Assembly (NCBI GenBank): GCA_936450465.1
Contig: OW388289.1
Coordinates: 70,740,420 to 70,804,419 of the forward strand
DNA length: 64,000 nt
Direction of reading: 5' to 3'
Source: Gibbula magus
Taxonomy: Eukaryota; Mollusca; Gastropoda; Trochida; Trochidae
Shown piece by piece: positions 24,337 to 36,000 of this stretch; the first letter of the stretch is position 1; every line of letters starts with the position of its first letter. Position numbers and translations under genes: made by a program. The notes under the pieces were generated by a model, which was given only the letters and a program-made list of their open reading frames with translations, had not been told where the DNA came from and made no database searches.

Positions 24337-25639
24337 CTCTCAGACCTGAACATTTGACTCTCTACAGCCTTTGGATTTTTCATAATGCATATTCAATCTC
24401 TGATTGCACTAAGTCTTCCTTTTTATACATGTTCAGAATAACACAGGACCAGTTTTGGTATGCGATGATGTAGGCAGGCTTAATGTACTGATAGTCTTTA
24501 TTGACTGGCAGTCTCACAGTGTGATTCATCAGTCAAATTACTTCCAGAATTCTGTAAAAGCTTTTTGATAAATCTACTTTTATCAAATTGCAAGTCCATC
24601 AGTTTCATTGACTAAATTTAAAAACTGAAAAGTATGAAGTTTCCAGATGAAAACCCTTGAGTGATGTATTCAGAGAATTGGAACATGAAGGCATGGCAGA
24701 CCAAGGATGGCTCAACACAAGTCAAAGAAAAATTTCTTGAAATTCAATGCAAAACATTACATCTACATCTACATTTAAAATATTTCAGAAAGATACTGTC
24801 AGCCAAAGAGACTATTCCTAAAATTGATCACTGTCTTGTGATTACATACAGAGCCACAAACATCTAATCACACCACCTTGGTTGACAGTGGTTATATTTC
24901 TTTTTTTCTTGAACTTTTGTATTCACTCTCATTTTCCTCAAGTGGATGCAAATAAAGTGATCCCAACCTCTTCTAATCAATTGGGTGTCAGAGACTTCTG
25001 TAAAAGATAATGTGAATTACTGTGCATTTTTAAAAAAAAAAACTTTTCTCAGACAGAATCATATTCTTTGTGATATATCGAAAAGCAGAACTTGTTCACC
25101 TCCTAAACTTTTACTTAGTCATTTAGCATTGTATGACAACAATATCACGTATATAATCAACTATGCATACAATGAAGATTCTGACAAAGCTATCATTGGA
25201 CAATGATAAATGCACTAAATACCATGTGTTAAGATAATTAAATATGGATTTTTTTAGTTTTATTATGACTAACTATTGTCTGTCCTTACAACCCAACTCA
25301 TTAACACGACATATGAATGATAATCAATTCAGTCGTGAATAATATATATGTTTCATAAGAAAGGTGTCGCTTAGTGTACCGTTGAGTAAAGATTTTAAAG
25401 GAATGTTTTTGTACTTCCTCAAAAGGAGATGTCATGGAGTTTAATATTTACTGTCCTTAGTTTTAACTATAGTGTATGCTTGGTAAGTTGGTAGACTAAA
25501 TTTAGTAAATGACATTTGTTTTAAATAATTCAACACTTTCCTTACTGTTAGTTTCTTGGTGTTGCAATTTCTTTGCGTATTGACTTGCTGAATGGGGACC
25601 TAGACTTAATTAAGGCTCATATTTTATAGTTATGAAGCA
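24337..25639. other. AT-rich DNA, unassigned
   Basis: Several open frames of 68-80 codons lie on the plus strand (24231-24473, 24661-24867, 24985-25206). None has recognisable domains or convincing splice context. Confidence 0.45.
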
Positions 25640-25748
25640 GGGCCCATATTTTCGAAGCTGTCTTAGTGCTAAGATAGTCGTTAGTCAATGTTAAGGTATG
25701 GCACTTACGACTATCTTAGCGCTAAGAGAGCTTCGAAAATATGGGTCC
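25640..25748. mobile_element. foldback MITE
   Basis: GGGCCCATATTTTCGAAG at the left is matched by CTTCGAAAATATGGGTCC at the right (17 of 18). The inner parts also pair (CTTAGTGCTAAGATAGTCGT with ACGACTATCTTAGCGCTAAG), so nearly the whole 109 bp folds on itself. CAG flanks both ends and may be a 3-bp target duplication. Non-coding. Confidence 0.88.
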
Positions 25749-26840
25749 AGGACTATATTTATGTAAGTCCAAAGTATGTTACAGCCACAAGATGAGTGGT
25801 ATATTAACAGTTAGACCATAGCTGCTATTGTTTGAGCTGTGGTATAACCAACGTGAATTTCAGTTAGACCACGGCCGGAACTACTTTTTATACGATTCCG
25901 ATTTTTACGTGGTTTCAATATCTCGTCAAATGCTTGACATGTATTAAAGAAGAACATAACTCAAATAAACATTTTATTACATCAATAGTGTGTTTACAGT
26001 TTAAACAGCTTAGGGAAGTTATAAAGTATGTACAGTGATATCAATGTTTACGTTCAGAAGTATTTAGGCGGTTCTTCTCGAGCCCTGGCGTCCTTATTAA
26101 CTTCGTTCATCATAGATATAGTTGACTAGACGATACTTCCCGAAACCTGTGAAAAAAATAACAAGCCTTTTGAAAGTTATATATATATACTGTCTGTAGC
26201 ACACAAGTAATTGTATGTTCAGTAACCTATTAGTATTACACCAATCACCATTTCAATCCAAGTGTTTAAAATATTTACACATTGATGTAAAATTGCATAC
26301 TATTTGAAACCAAATCTATTAAATACTCATTTAATGTTACTTTTTAAGCAATGCCAATGATCAATTTGCAACTGAAGGGAGGAACTGAGATACACCTGTC
26401 CATATTCCCACTTAACTATCTAAGCTGCGTGAGATAGATGAAGAAAATCATATTTGTTTAAAGTTTAATGAAAAATTACTTACGTAATAGTTGTTGTTCA
26501 TTACAAATCATAATAATTTTTACCTCACAAACAATCAGAACAATGTTTCAATCCCTCCACGTACGTTGAATTGAGCTGCAAATATCCACATCTGAGCATT
26601 TCAAATGCCTGTTTTCAAATGACTGAAGCGCCACGTGCGTAAGGTCAGAGGTTCACTCGCATGTGCAAATTGTGAGAATGTGATTTTCATGAGCTCTGCG
26701 GTATTGTTTTGTTGTAAATTTAGTGTGTGGCATGGGCTTCATATGTGCACTTTGTCCAAAACAATATAGTTCGCGGGAAAAAATATTAAATTAGCTGATG
26801 AGATAAATCTTTACAAACCTATTATTATTTGGCAATAGTC
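25749..26840. other. AT-rich DNA, unassigned
   Basis: Nothing recognisable. Confidence 0.55.
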
Positions 26841-26976
26841 TAAGTAAGTTAGACCATTAGGGCCTTGTTGCCTAATCGTTAAAATGGTTAGTTAAACCAC
26901 TTGCGCTACGCGCTCGTGGTTTAACTAAACATTTAAAAAATTAGACAACAGGCCCTCGTGGCCTAACTATTACTTA
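26841..26976. mobile_element. near-perfect palindrome, foldback MITE
   Basis: The core GTTAGTTAAACCAC (26887-26900) pairs with GTGGTTTAACTAAAC (26916-26930) around a loop containing GCGCTACGCGC. The outer arms AGGGCCTTGTTGCCTAAT and ATTAGACAACAGGCCCT also pair, and complementarity continues to TAAGTAA at the left edge and TTACTTA at the right. Arms total about 60 bp each. Confidence 0.85.
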
Positions 26977-29477
26977 CATTCCTTCAGCGTACATGTCTTC
27001 TTTTTTTTATCTGAGTTAAGTTAAAAAAAAGCGTTGGCTGGCTACTTTTCAAGCTTATTGTGAATACTGGTTACAGTTTTTGCAAAAATAATTATTTTTC
27101 AGTTTTCACTGAAATGTCAAAAGCAGTTACAGTTACTGTTACAGTATATTTGGGATCACACTGTCTGAAATAGTATAAATAGTATTTCACATAAAGTGAT
27201 CACAAATATTACACAGTTAAATTTGTTCACTATGTAAACAACATGTATTTCCAGAGCAAGCTATGCTATATATTAAAAATTATTTTATTTTTATTTTATA
27301 TTTATGTTTTTATTTCCCATGAAACATTTAAATATACATAGGAAAAAGTGAACATTTGTATGGATACAACATACTGTGTGACATATAATATGGCTCTGTT
27401 CAAATATTGAAGGTTATCTGCATCTGGCACAAAGAAGTCTAATTTATATTCTTCAAAATCAACCTTCCATTTTAAGTATCTAAAATTTTTATATTAAATA
27501 TTCTGGTATTCTGGTTATATAATTGTTTACTTGTCAAGATTTTGAATGTCAAACCATTCTTGAGATCTTAATTTCCAGGAGCCATACTCGAGTAGACCAT
27601 TTAATGTTTTTGGAGGTGCCAGTACAGCTTCCTGACCCAGCAGATAAAGGGTTAACCAGTCACTCTGGCTGATAAACGTGCAGTGTTTGACCCAAGGGTG
27701 TATATTTATAACATGTTTTAAGTCATAGCCTCGAAACACGTGGCACACTAATAATGTTAAATGCATTTTGGAACATCAGAATCAATACTGAAATAGGTTC
27801 ACTTAGTTTTCAGATCATTAGTGCAAGTAAAACTGTTTCCATGATGAAGATAGTATTTTATGTCCTCATATAATCCAGCTAATGAATAATAGCAATTAAC
27901 AAATTGCATACTATAAAAGAATCTTTTTATTGCAAATGACTAACTAAATTGCCATTGATTCCATTCCAGTGTTTCTGTTACATCTGCAAATGGAGAATTA
28001 TTACCAGAATGTAGTTACTAAACCATATTAATGAACACACTGTCTGGACGGTATCTCTCAAACTGTTCAAGCATAGTATAATGCAGCGGGAGCCGGCACA
28101 TTTCACACAGTATATTTGCCTAGCTAAAGTGTACACACAACAGTGTTATAAAAAGCCAAGATGAAACAGCCAGTAACAATGGTCTAATGATGTAGCAGAT
28201 CCCATGAGATCATGTTCTGCACCTTTGTTTAATTTTCTAATGGACTGAAAGAGCTTTGTAAAGAAAGAAGCCCGGCAAAATCCATTTACCAAAGCACTTG
28301 ATGAAGATGTGTGAATATATTTATTTCTACCATGCTTGTTATCGAGTTAAAAATACAAGTCAACATTTAAGTCAATTTATAGTTGAGTATTGTAGAACAT
28401 TTTAATTTGATTTGAGCATTTTAGAATCCTTTTACTTCAAGTTTTGAGTAAATTGGAATGCAAATCACTTTGTGGATTTTAGGTCTCTTTCATTTCAACT
28501 TTATAATTAATTACAATTTAATTTGAGAAATCACTTTTTGTTTGTTTGGCAGTATTCCCAGTGAAGACTTATCTAATTATTTCCTAATTTATCACTTCCA
28601 CTAATTGGTATTAATATTTGCAAAAGCTTCAGAAGGTATTGGTACACAGGATGTGATCTTATCAATGTAGCTGCCTTCGATGTATTACACCCGCAGTTAT
28701 ATGAGAAATCAATCTATCACTATCACAAAAGTTGATTGATTCCGGTACAGAGCGCACCACATGAGGAATGATAAATTGCATAAGTAAAGAAGAGACTTGA
28801 TGACACAGCCTCATCCTTTTAGGGAATGCTAATAATGTGTTTCTGCAGCCATAATATTATATGTTCATATCTAGGTATTTCAGCACTTTCACAGAATAAT
28901 ATAAAGTGCTGAAATATGCAGTTACGAATCAAAGTTTGACAATGACAGAGTAATATAAAGTACCTGAATATGCAGTTCCAGATCACAGTAAGTTGAAGTT
29001 TTAGATTGATATTGATTGCACCAAGAAAATGTCAAGAAAATCAGGGTACATGCTATATCTTTTAAAGTATCCAAGAAAAATTATATTTAGATTCCAGAGG
29101 CAAACTAGGAATTTTCAAATGTTGGGTCACTTTTCTTTCACATGAAGATAACAAGAGAATTAGTGAGCACAGCTTACAAATATACCCCCACTTCACACAT
29201 AAAAAAGTATGATAAAAAGTAAAAGGCACATCAATAGTCCTTCAGATTAACATGCCACTGCAAATTTATTAAAGCACTGTGTGAAATTGTAGAGATACAC
29301 TTCAGAAAGGACAAAGTGACAATTCTACACATATTGAACTTACCTAAAAACTAAACAATTCAGATCAAAGTATGAGGGTTGAATGTGTATTTAAGTTTCA
29401 TTAATTCAGACTTCCATCAATTTGAGGTATTGTCAGAAATTGCTGCTGGTGAAATTATTTTTAAATTCCTTGCATTA
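26977..29477. other. AT-rich DNA with a small duplication
   Basis: AGTAATATAAAGT-CTGAATATGCAGTT-type sequence occurs twice about 54 bp apart (near 28893 and 28947). A minus-strand open frame of 79 codons (27527-27766) ends next to a GTAAAC donor-like word; its family is unknown and I do not call it a gene. Confidence 0.5.
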
Positions 29478-29645
29478 AGAGGTCTGGGATGCAAATCCTG
29501 AAGGAGCTCAACATACTTATGCTATAGAACTGCTCTACATGCACAAAGTTTTGGGTTTAGCAATATGTATTTCATTGAATTACAGTGCAGTAGCAGTCAT
29601 GGTACCATCATTGTTCCTATACTCTCACCCATGAAAGTGGAATAC
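29478..29645 (+). mobile_element. SINE family S1, degenerate copy
   Basis: A decayed B-box region (GAGGTCTGGGATGCAAATCC, about 29481-29500) is followed by TTTTGGGTTTAGCAAT and TTCATTGAATTACAGTGCAG, which match the body of the copy at 5.1-5.5 kb read on its own strand. The 80-codon open frame that overlaps it (29565-29807) is therefore not taken as a gene. Confidence 0.55.
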
Positions 29646-31022
29646 TCAGGAAAGCAGTGTTCAACTAAAATCCCCTCACCTGCTAATGTAGGCAATATAG
29701 GAGTTTTTGCAAACAACTTCATTCTCAAGTGCCACTTGTATTTCACACTCTCAACAACTTTATCAGCACCTGACTCAGCCCTTGTGAAAACTTCAAGAAT
29801 TCTTTAAAAGAGCTTTGTTTTTATGAAGTTTTATTGAATTATTCATTAGATTTTCATGAAGAATGTTTTTTTCAAAAAGTAAATGAGTTCAACAACAATG
29901 TTCTTGATGTTTTTTCAAGAAGAATTCAATTATTAAATTTTGAAGTTATATTTGTAAACAGGAAGAAACTCACGAATTTCGTTTCCACAAAAAATGCCCT
30001 GCTATATAGAACCCTCCTTTTAACGTATGATACATATCTTAGCGTTAAGAATGCCTTGAAGATTTAGACCCTGGTTTTTATTTGCGCTAAGATTGATCTG
30101 CTGAATAAACATATTTAACTAATGTCTTTATGAAGTATGTGACCAAATTATTGCATTTCAAAGTAAGAAGTTAATGTGAAAGGAATTCATTTATAATGAA
30201 CTGTTGGTTTGAAATACATATCTGTCAAAATTTTAAAATATGTAAGAAATATAAAAGTAAGATGATTGTGTATATTTTCAATTATTTGTTGCCTAATGTC
30301 AAGCGATAATATTTGATAACTATATATTGTGTGACATTATTTGTCACATCCTGTCATGTTGATTCTAACATTCTCAAAAACACATGGGAAATTGATGTTA
30401 AGGAGAATATTTTTTTATGCAATCCAAAAGCTTTTACAACATGAAGTCATAAACATTATTGACAGATGAACAGATGCCATGTGTCTAAACTCACTAGGCA
30501 TGAAGCTTGGAAAAAGTGAAATTGACAAATGAATAAACATGTCAATTATCTTTACGGATATTGATTTCAATGGGGTCCCTTGTGTATATTTAGGTTGGAT
30601 AACATGCATGTAGACAGCTCTTAATGCAAACCTTTTGAAATTTAATGATAATTGTCTATTGATGACAAACAATTGCTGGTTTTGATAAGATTATTATTTT
30701 GCATGATGAGAATGTGAGAATCAATGGAACACTCTAATATTGTTAGTAATCAATATCATCTTAGATAACATCTTAAATGTCCATGTTTCGGTGTATAATT
30801 GGACAGAATAATTAATATCCTAAAGATGTATGTGGTATTCAATTGTTCAGTCCAACCTACATGTACTGAGGCAGATCCAGATGGGGGGTTCAGGGGGCTC
30901 TTAGGGGGTTCTAACACTCCCTTTTGAAGAATGTTGCATGTAAATAGGATTAACTCCTTCGGTGAACCCCTGTTACACTGTGTAAACCTCCTCTGACAGT
31001 TCCTGGATCTGCATATGTGGTA
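29646..31022. other. AT-rich DNA, unassigned
   Basis: Open frames at 29834-30067 and 30415-30672 are AT-driven. A G-rich stretch (GGGGGGTTCAGGGGGC, about 30884-30899) has no evident role. Confidence 0.5.
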
Positions 31023-31245
31023 TGTTATTGTGGAGCACAGTGGTGCAGTAGATAGCATACTGGCCTCCCACACCATAGGCCTAGGTTCAAACCCCAGTGG
31101 AGACAGGAGTTTGTGGCCTCAGGGCCTGTATTGTGTCCCTGGGCAAGGCACTTCATCCACATTGCATTCAGTTCACCCAGCTGTACAAATGAGTACCTGA
31201 ACATGTGGAGTACAAACATGCATCTGGATCACTAAATATCCATAT
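31023..31245 (+). mobile_element. tRNA-derived SINE, family S2
   Basis: The tRNA-like head has an A-box-like GGTGCAGTAGATAGCATACT (31043-31062) and a B box GGTTCAAACCCC (31084-31095). The body contains CCTGGGCAAGGCACTTCATC and CACCCAGCTGTACAAATGAG, a conserved-type central block I associate with animal SINEs. No reverse transcriptase is present, as expected for a SINE. The 3' end is not sharply defined. Confidence 0.7.
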
Positions 31246-31335
31246 GGTACACTAATAACCTAACATTAGTTTTCATAGGAAGCTGGGATCATCCATTTCA
31301 AAATTTAACATGAAAGTCTAATAATTAGATAGTGT

Positions 31336-31470
31336 AGGAAAGCAAGGTGGTTAGCCTGTTTGACTTTGGATCATGAGATTTGGGTTTGAATCTCACCAGG
31401 GGCTAAATGTTTGCCTAAGAGAACCGTTCTATATGCAGTAAGGTTTGAAATTCAGTAGTAGCTGATGAAT
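31336..31470 (+). mobile_element. tRNA-like SINE fragment related to S1
   Basis: AAGGTGGTTAGCCTGTTTGA and a B box GGGTTTGAATCTC (31382-31394) are followed by ATGCAGTAAGGTTTG, the S1 body word. It appears truncated after that. Confidence 0.55.
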
Positions 31471-33006
31471 GCTGGCTTCATCTAAATTCATTTCCACAAT
31501 AGTGTTTCAGGCTTTCTAATAATATATAATACTAGTCACTAGGTAATATTGAAATGAATACTCATGAAAATTGTTAGTTGATAAAATACATGTGTAGTTT
31601 GAAAAAGTAGTCAGCTGTTCTCACAAATAGATAGACCCTGCCATATGGGAGTTTATAGAAAAGCCAAAGGTGCTTTCTGGCCTCATTTGAAACTAAGTTA
31701 CCAGGACATTGTCTGTCAAACTCCAAATCACCTCAAATTACCTCCACTTAGGGAATAGCGTTATGTATATTCTGTATTATATACATTCTGAGTTTCAAGG
31801 TTTGGCTATATTTTGCTTTACTGTTATTCGGCAACTCTTGAAAAACGTTGTCTTACTGTGTAATTTAGGAGATAAGTGTAACCAGCAATATGCTTGGCAA
31901 GAATGCACCATTTCCTAACTTGATTATGGTCATTTTGTCTCAAATATAAGTGGCGGATCCACTTTGAACATTTTTGAATTTGCTGAATCTCTCCCCTCAA
32001 CAATAAGTGACACCCTTTAAATCTCCTTGATCCGGCTAAGAATATAGTACTTTAGACGACTGTCACAATTGATAAGGAAATTCATAAGAAAAGATTACTC
32101 TTAGAAGTGCATCATAGCCCCTTTTCTGAACTTAAATTTCTGTTGTATGTGAAATTTGCCTTAGGCAGGACAGAAAAACCTCCACAATTGTGAATGCATA
32201 AAGGAATATGAGAGGAATGTTAGTGGAATCTATATGGACTGCTCCATGTTATATATTGATTTTAGCCACAGTTATGATATAGGCAATATGGGCCATAATT
32301 CATATATCTTTCACACATGTTAATATGCATAAAAACAGATATTTTATTTAAAGTTTGAATTTATATTTCTTAAAACATTTTTCTTAATTTTGAATATTGC
32401 TATGAATATATTTACAATATATATGACAATCCATATTGACTTGTAAACGCATCACTATATATATGAAATATGTATATCATGTGAAGTAGCCAATATGAAC
32501 CTTTGTCAATGTTTCATACATGGAAGAAGGGTTTGAAATGACAACACTGTCTAGCATGCTTAATGTTGTGCATTTTAAATGTGTCCATTACCAAGCAGCC
32601 TGATGGTCAGTATATTGTGTTTATGCTTTGAAGATCTTATCATCTAAATTATGCGGAGATACAGTATTGAAATTGCCAGTCAGTCTATCTAAGTTGGTTA
32701 ACAATACATCTTCAACACTGGTAATATAATCTAAAGCTCCTTGCTAATGATCAGGTGAGCTTAAGGAGCTATGATCGAGCCCACCTGTGACAGCTTGTAG
32801 ACAGCTTTGTGTAGGACTCTTTCTGTGTCATTGGAACCCTGACTGTACAATACACAATGTATTGTGTACTACACAATACTGTGCATTTAACAGAACCTAA
32901 AATCTGTTGGGAAATAAGATGGTGGCCACTAAAGCACATGCAGTAAGCAATTTTATTGGTATAGCAATGTCAAGTGTGGTTGGATAAAATACTGTGTCGA
33001 AATGTT
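31471..33006. other. AT-rich DNA flanking the satellite
   Basis: No repeat or gene recognised up to the first satellite unit. Confidence 0.55.
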
Positions 33007-36000
33007 TGTCTCAACCAAAGCAAGCTATGATTTGATACCTAACTGTCTCATCCAAGCAAGCTATGATTTGGTGCCTATATGTCCCATCCAAGCAAGCTCT
33101 GATTTGGTGCCTATCTGTCCCATCCAAGCAAGCTCTGATTTGGTACCTATCTGTCCACCCAGGCAAGCTCTGATTTGGTACCTATATGCCCCAGCCAAGC
33201 AACCGCTGATTTGGTACCTATCTGTCAACCCAGGCAAGCTCTTATTTGATACCTATATGTCCCATCCAAGCGAGCTCTGATTTGGTGCCTATCTCTCCCA
33301 CCCAAGCATGCTCTGATTTGGTACCTATCTGTCCCATCCAAGCAAGCTCTGATTTGGTACCTATCTGTCCACCCAGGCAAGCTATGATTTGATACCTATA
33401 TGTCCCATCCAAGCAAGCTCTGATTTGGTACCTATCTGTCGCATCCAACCATGCTATGATTTGGTGTCTATCTGTCCCACCCAAACAAGCTATGATTTAG
33501 TACCTATCTGTCACATCCAAGCAAGCTCTGATTTGTTACCTATCTGTCCCAACCAAGCAAGCTCTGATTTGGTGCCTATCTGTCCCACCCAAACAAGCTA
33601 TGATTTGGTACCTATCTGTCGCATCCAAGCAAGCTCTGATTTGGTACCTATCTGTCCCAACCAAGCAAGCTATGATTTGATGCCTATCTGTCCCACCCAA
33701 ACAAGCTATGATTTGATGCCTATCTGTCCCACCCAAGCAAGCTCTGATTTGATGCCTATATGTCCCATCCAAGCAAGCTCTGATTTGGTACCTATCTGTC
33801 CCATCCAAGCAAGCTCTGATTTGGTACCTATCTGTCCCACCCAAACAAGCTCTGATTTGGTACCTATCTGTCACATCCAAGCAAGCTCTGATTTGGTACC
33901 TATCTGTCCCAACCAAGCAAGCTCTGATTTGGTACCTATCTGTCCCAACCAAGCAAGCTATGATTTGATGCCTATCTGTCCCACCCAAACAAGCTATGAT
34001 TTGATGCCTATCTGTCCCACCCAAACAAGCTATGATTTGATGCCTATCTGTCCCACCCAAGCAAGCTCTGATTTGATGCCTATATGTCCCATCCAAGCAA
34101 GCTCTGATTTGGTGCCTATCTGTCCCACCCAAGCGAGCTCTGATTTGGTGCCTATCTGTCCCACCCAAGCAAGCTCTGATTTGGTACCTATCTGTCCCAT
34201 CCAAGCAAGCTCTGATTTGGTACCTATCTGTCCACCCAGGCAAGCTCTGATATGATACCTATATGTCCCATCCAAGCAAGCTCTGATTTGGTGCCTATCT
34301 GTCCCACCCAAGCAAGCTCTGATTTGGTACCTATCTGTCCCACCCAAGCAAGCTGTGATTTGGTACCTATCTGTCGCATCCAAGCAAGCTATGATTTGGT
34401 GTCTATCTGTCCCACCCAAACAAGCTATGATTTAGTACCTATCTGTCCCATCCAACCAAGCTATGATTTGATACCTATATGTCGCATCCCAGCAAGCTCT
34501 GATTTGTTACCTATCTGTCCCAACCAAGCAAGCTCTGATTTGGTGCCTATCTGTCCCACCCAAACAAGCTATGATTTGGTACCTATCTGTCCCATCCAAG
34601 CAAGCTCTGATTTGGTACCTATCTGTCCCACCCAAACAAGCTATGATTTAGTACCTATCTGTCGCATCCAAGCAAGCTCTGATTTGGTACCTATCTGTCC
34701 CAACCAAGCAAGCTCATATTTGGTACCTATCTGTCCCAACCAAGCAAGCTATGATTTGATGCCTATCTGTCCCACCCAAACAAGCTATGATTTGATGCCT
34801 ATCTGTCCCACCCAAGCAAGCTCTGATTTGATGCCTATATGTCCCATCCAAGCAAGCTCTGATTTGGTACCTATCTGTCCCACCCAAGCGAGCTCTGATT
34901 TGGTGCCTATCTGTCCGACCCAAGCAAGCTCTGATTTGGTACCTATCTGTCCCATCCAAGCAAGCTCTGATTTGGTACCTATCTGTCCACCCAGGCAAGC
35001 TCTGATATGATACCTATATGTCCCATCCAAGCAAGCTCTGATTTGGTGCCTATCTGTCCCACCCAAGCAAGCTCTGATTTGGTACCTATCTGTCCCACCC
35101 AAGCAAGCTGTGATTTGGTACCTATCTGTCCCATCCAAGCAAGCTCTGATTTGGTACCTATCTGTCCCACCCAAACAAGCTATGATTTAGTACCTATCTG
35201 TCGCATCCCAGCAAGCTCTGATTTGTTACCTATCTGTCCCAACCAAGCAAGCTCTGATTTGGTGCCTATCTGTCCCACCCAAACAAGCTATGATTTAGTA
35301 CCTATCTGTCGCATCCCAGCAAGCTCTGATTTGTTACCTATCTGTCCCAACCAAACAAGCTATGATTTAGTACCTATCTGTCGCATCCAAGCAAGCTCTG
35401 ATTTGGTGTCTATCTGTCCCACCCAAGCAAGCTATGATTGGTACATGTACCCATCAACACAAACTGTGATTTGGTACTTATCTGTCCCATCCAAGCAAGC
35501 TCTGATTTGGTGTCTATCTGTCCCACCCAAGCAAGCTATGATTGGTACATGTACCCATCAACACAAACTGTGATTTAGTACCTATCTGTCGCATCCAAGC
35601 AAGCTCTGATTTGGTGTCTATCTGTCCCACCCAAGCAAGCTATGATTGGTACATGTACCCATCAACACAAACTGTGATTTAGTACCTATCTGTCGCATCC
35701 AAGCAAGCTCTGATTTGGTGTCTATCTGTCCCACCCAAGCAAGCTATGATTGGTACATGTACCCATCAACACAAGCTGTGATTTGATACCTATCTGTCCC
35801 ATCCAAGCAAGCTGTGATTAAGTACCTATCTGTCCCATCCAAGCAAGCTGTGATTTGGTGCCTATCTGTCCCATCCAAGCAAGCTCTGATTAAGTACCTA
35901 TCTGTCCCACCCAAGCAAGCTCTGATTTGGTACCTATCTGTCGCATCCAAGCAAGCTATGATTTGGTGTCTATCTGTCCCACCCAAACAAGCTATGATTT

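Noticed and set aside
27527..27766. 79-codon minus-strand open frame ending near a donor-like word
   Set aside because: No acceptor, partner exon or family features; could be repeat-derived.
33389..35010. Open frames of 288, 252 and 188 codons (plus) and 235 codons (minus) as repeat-protein genes
   Set aside because: They are the satellite read in a period divisible by three; several frames on both strands are open and no promoter, splice or conservation evidence supports coding.
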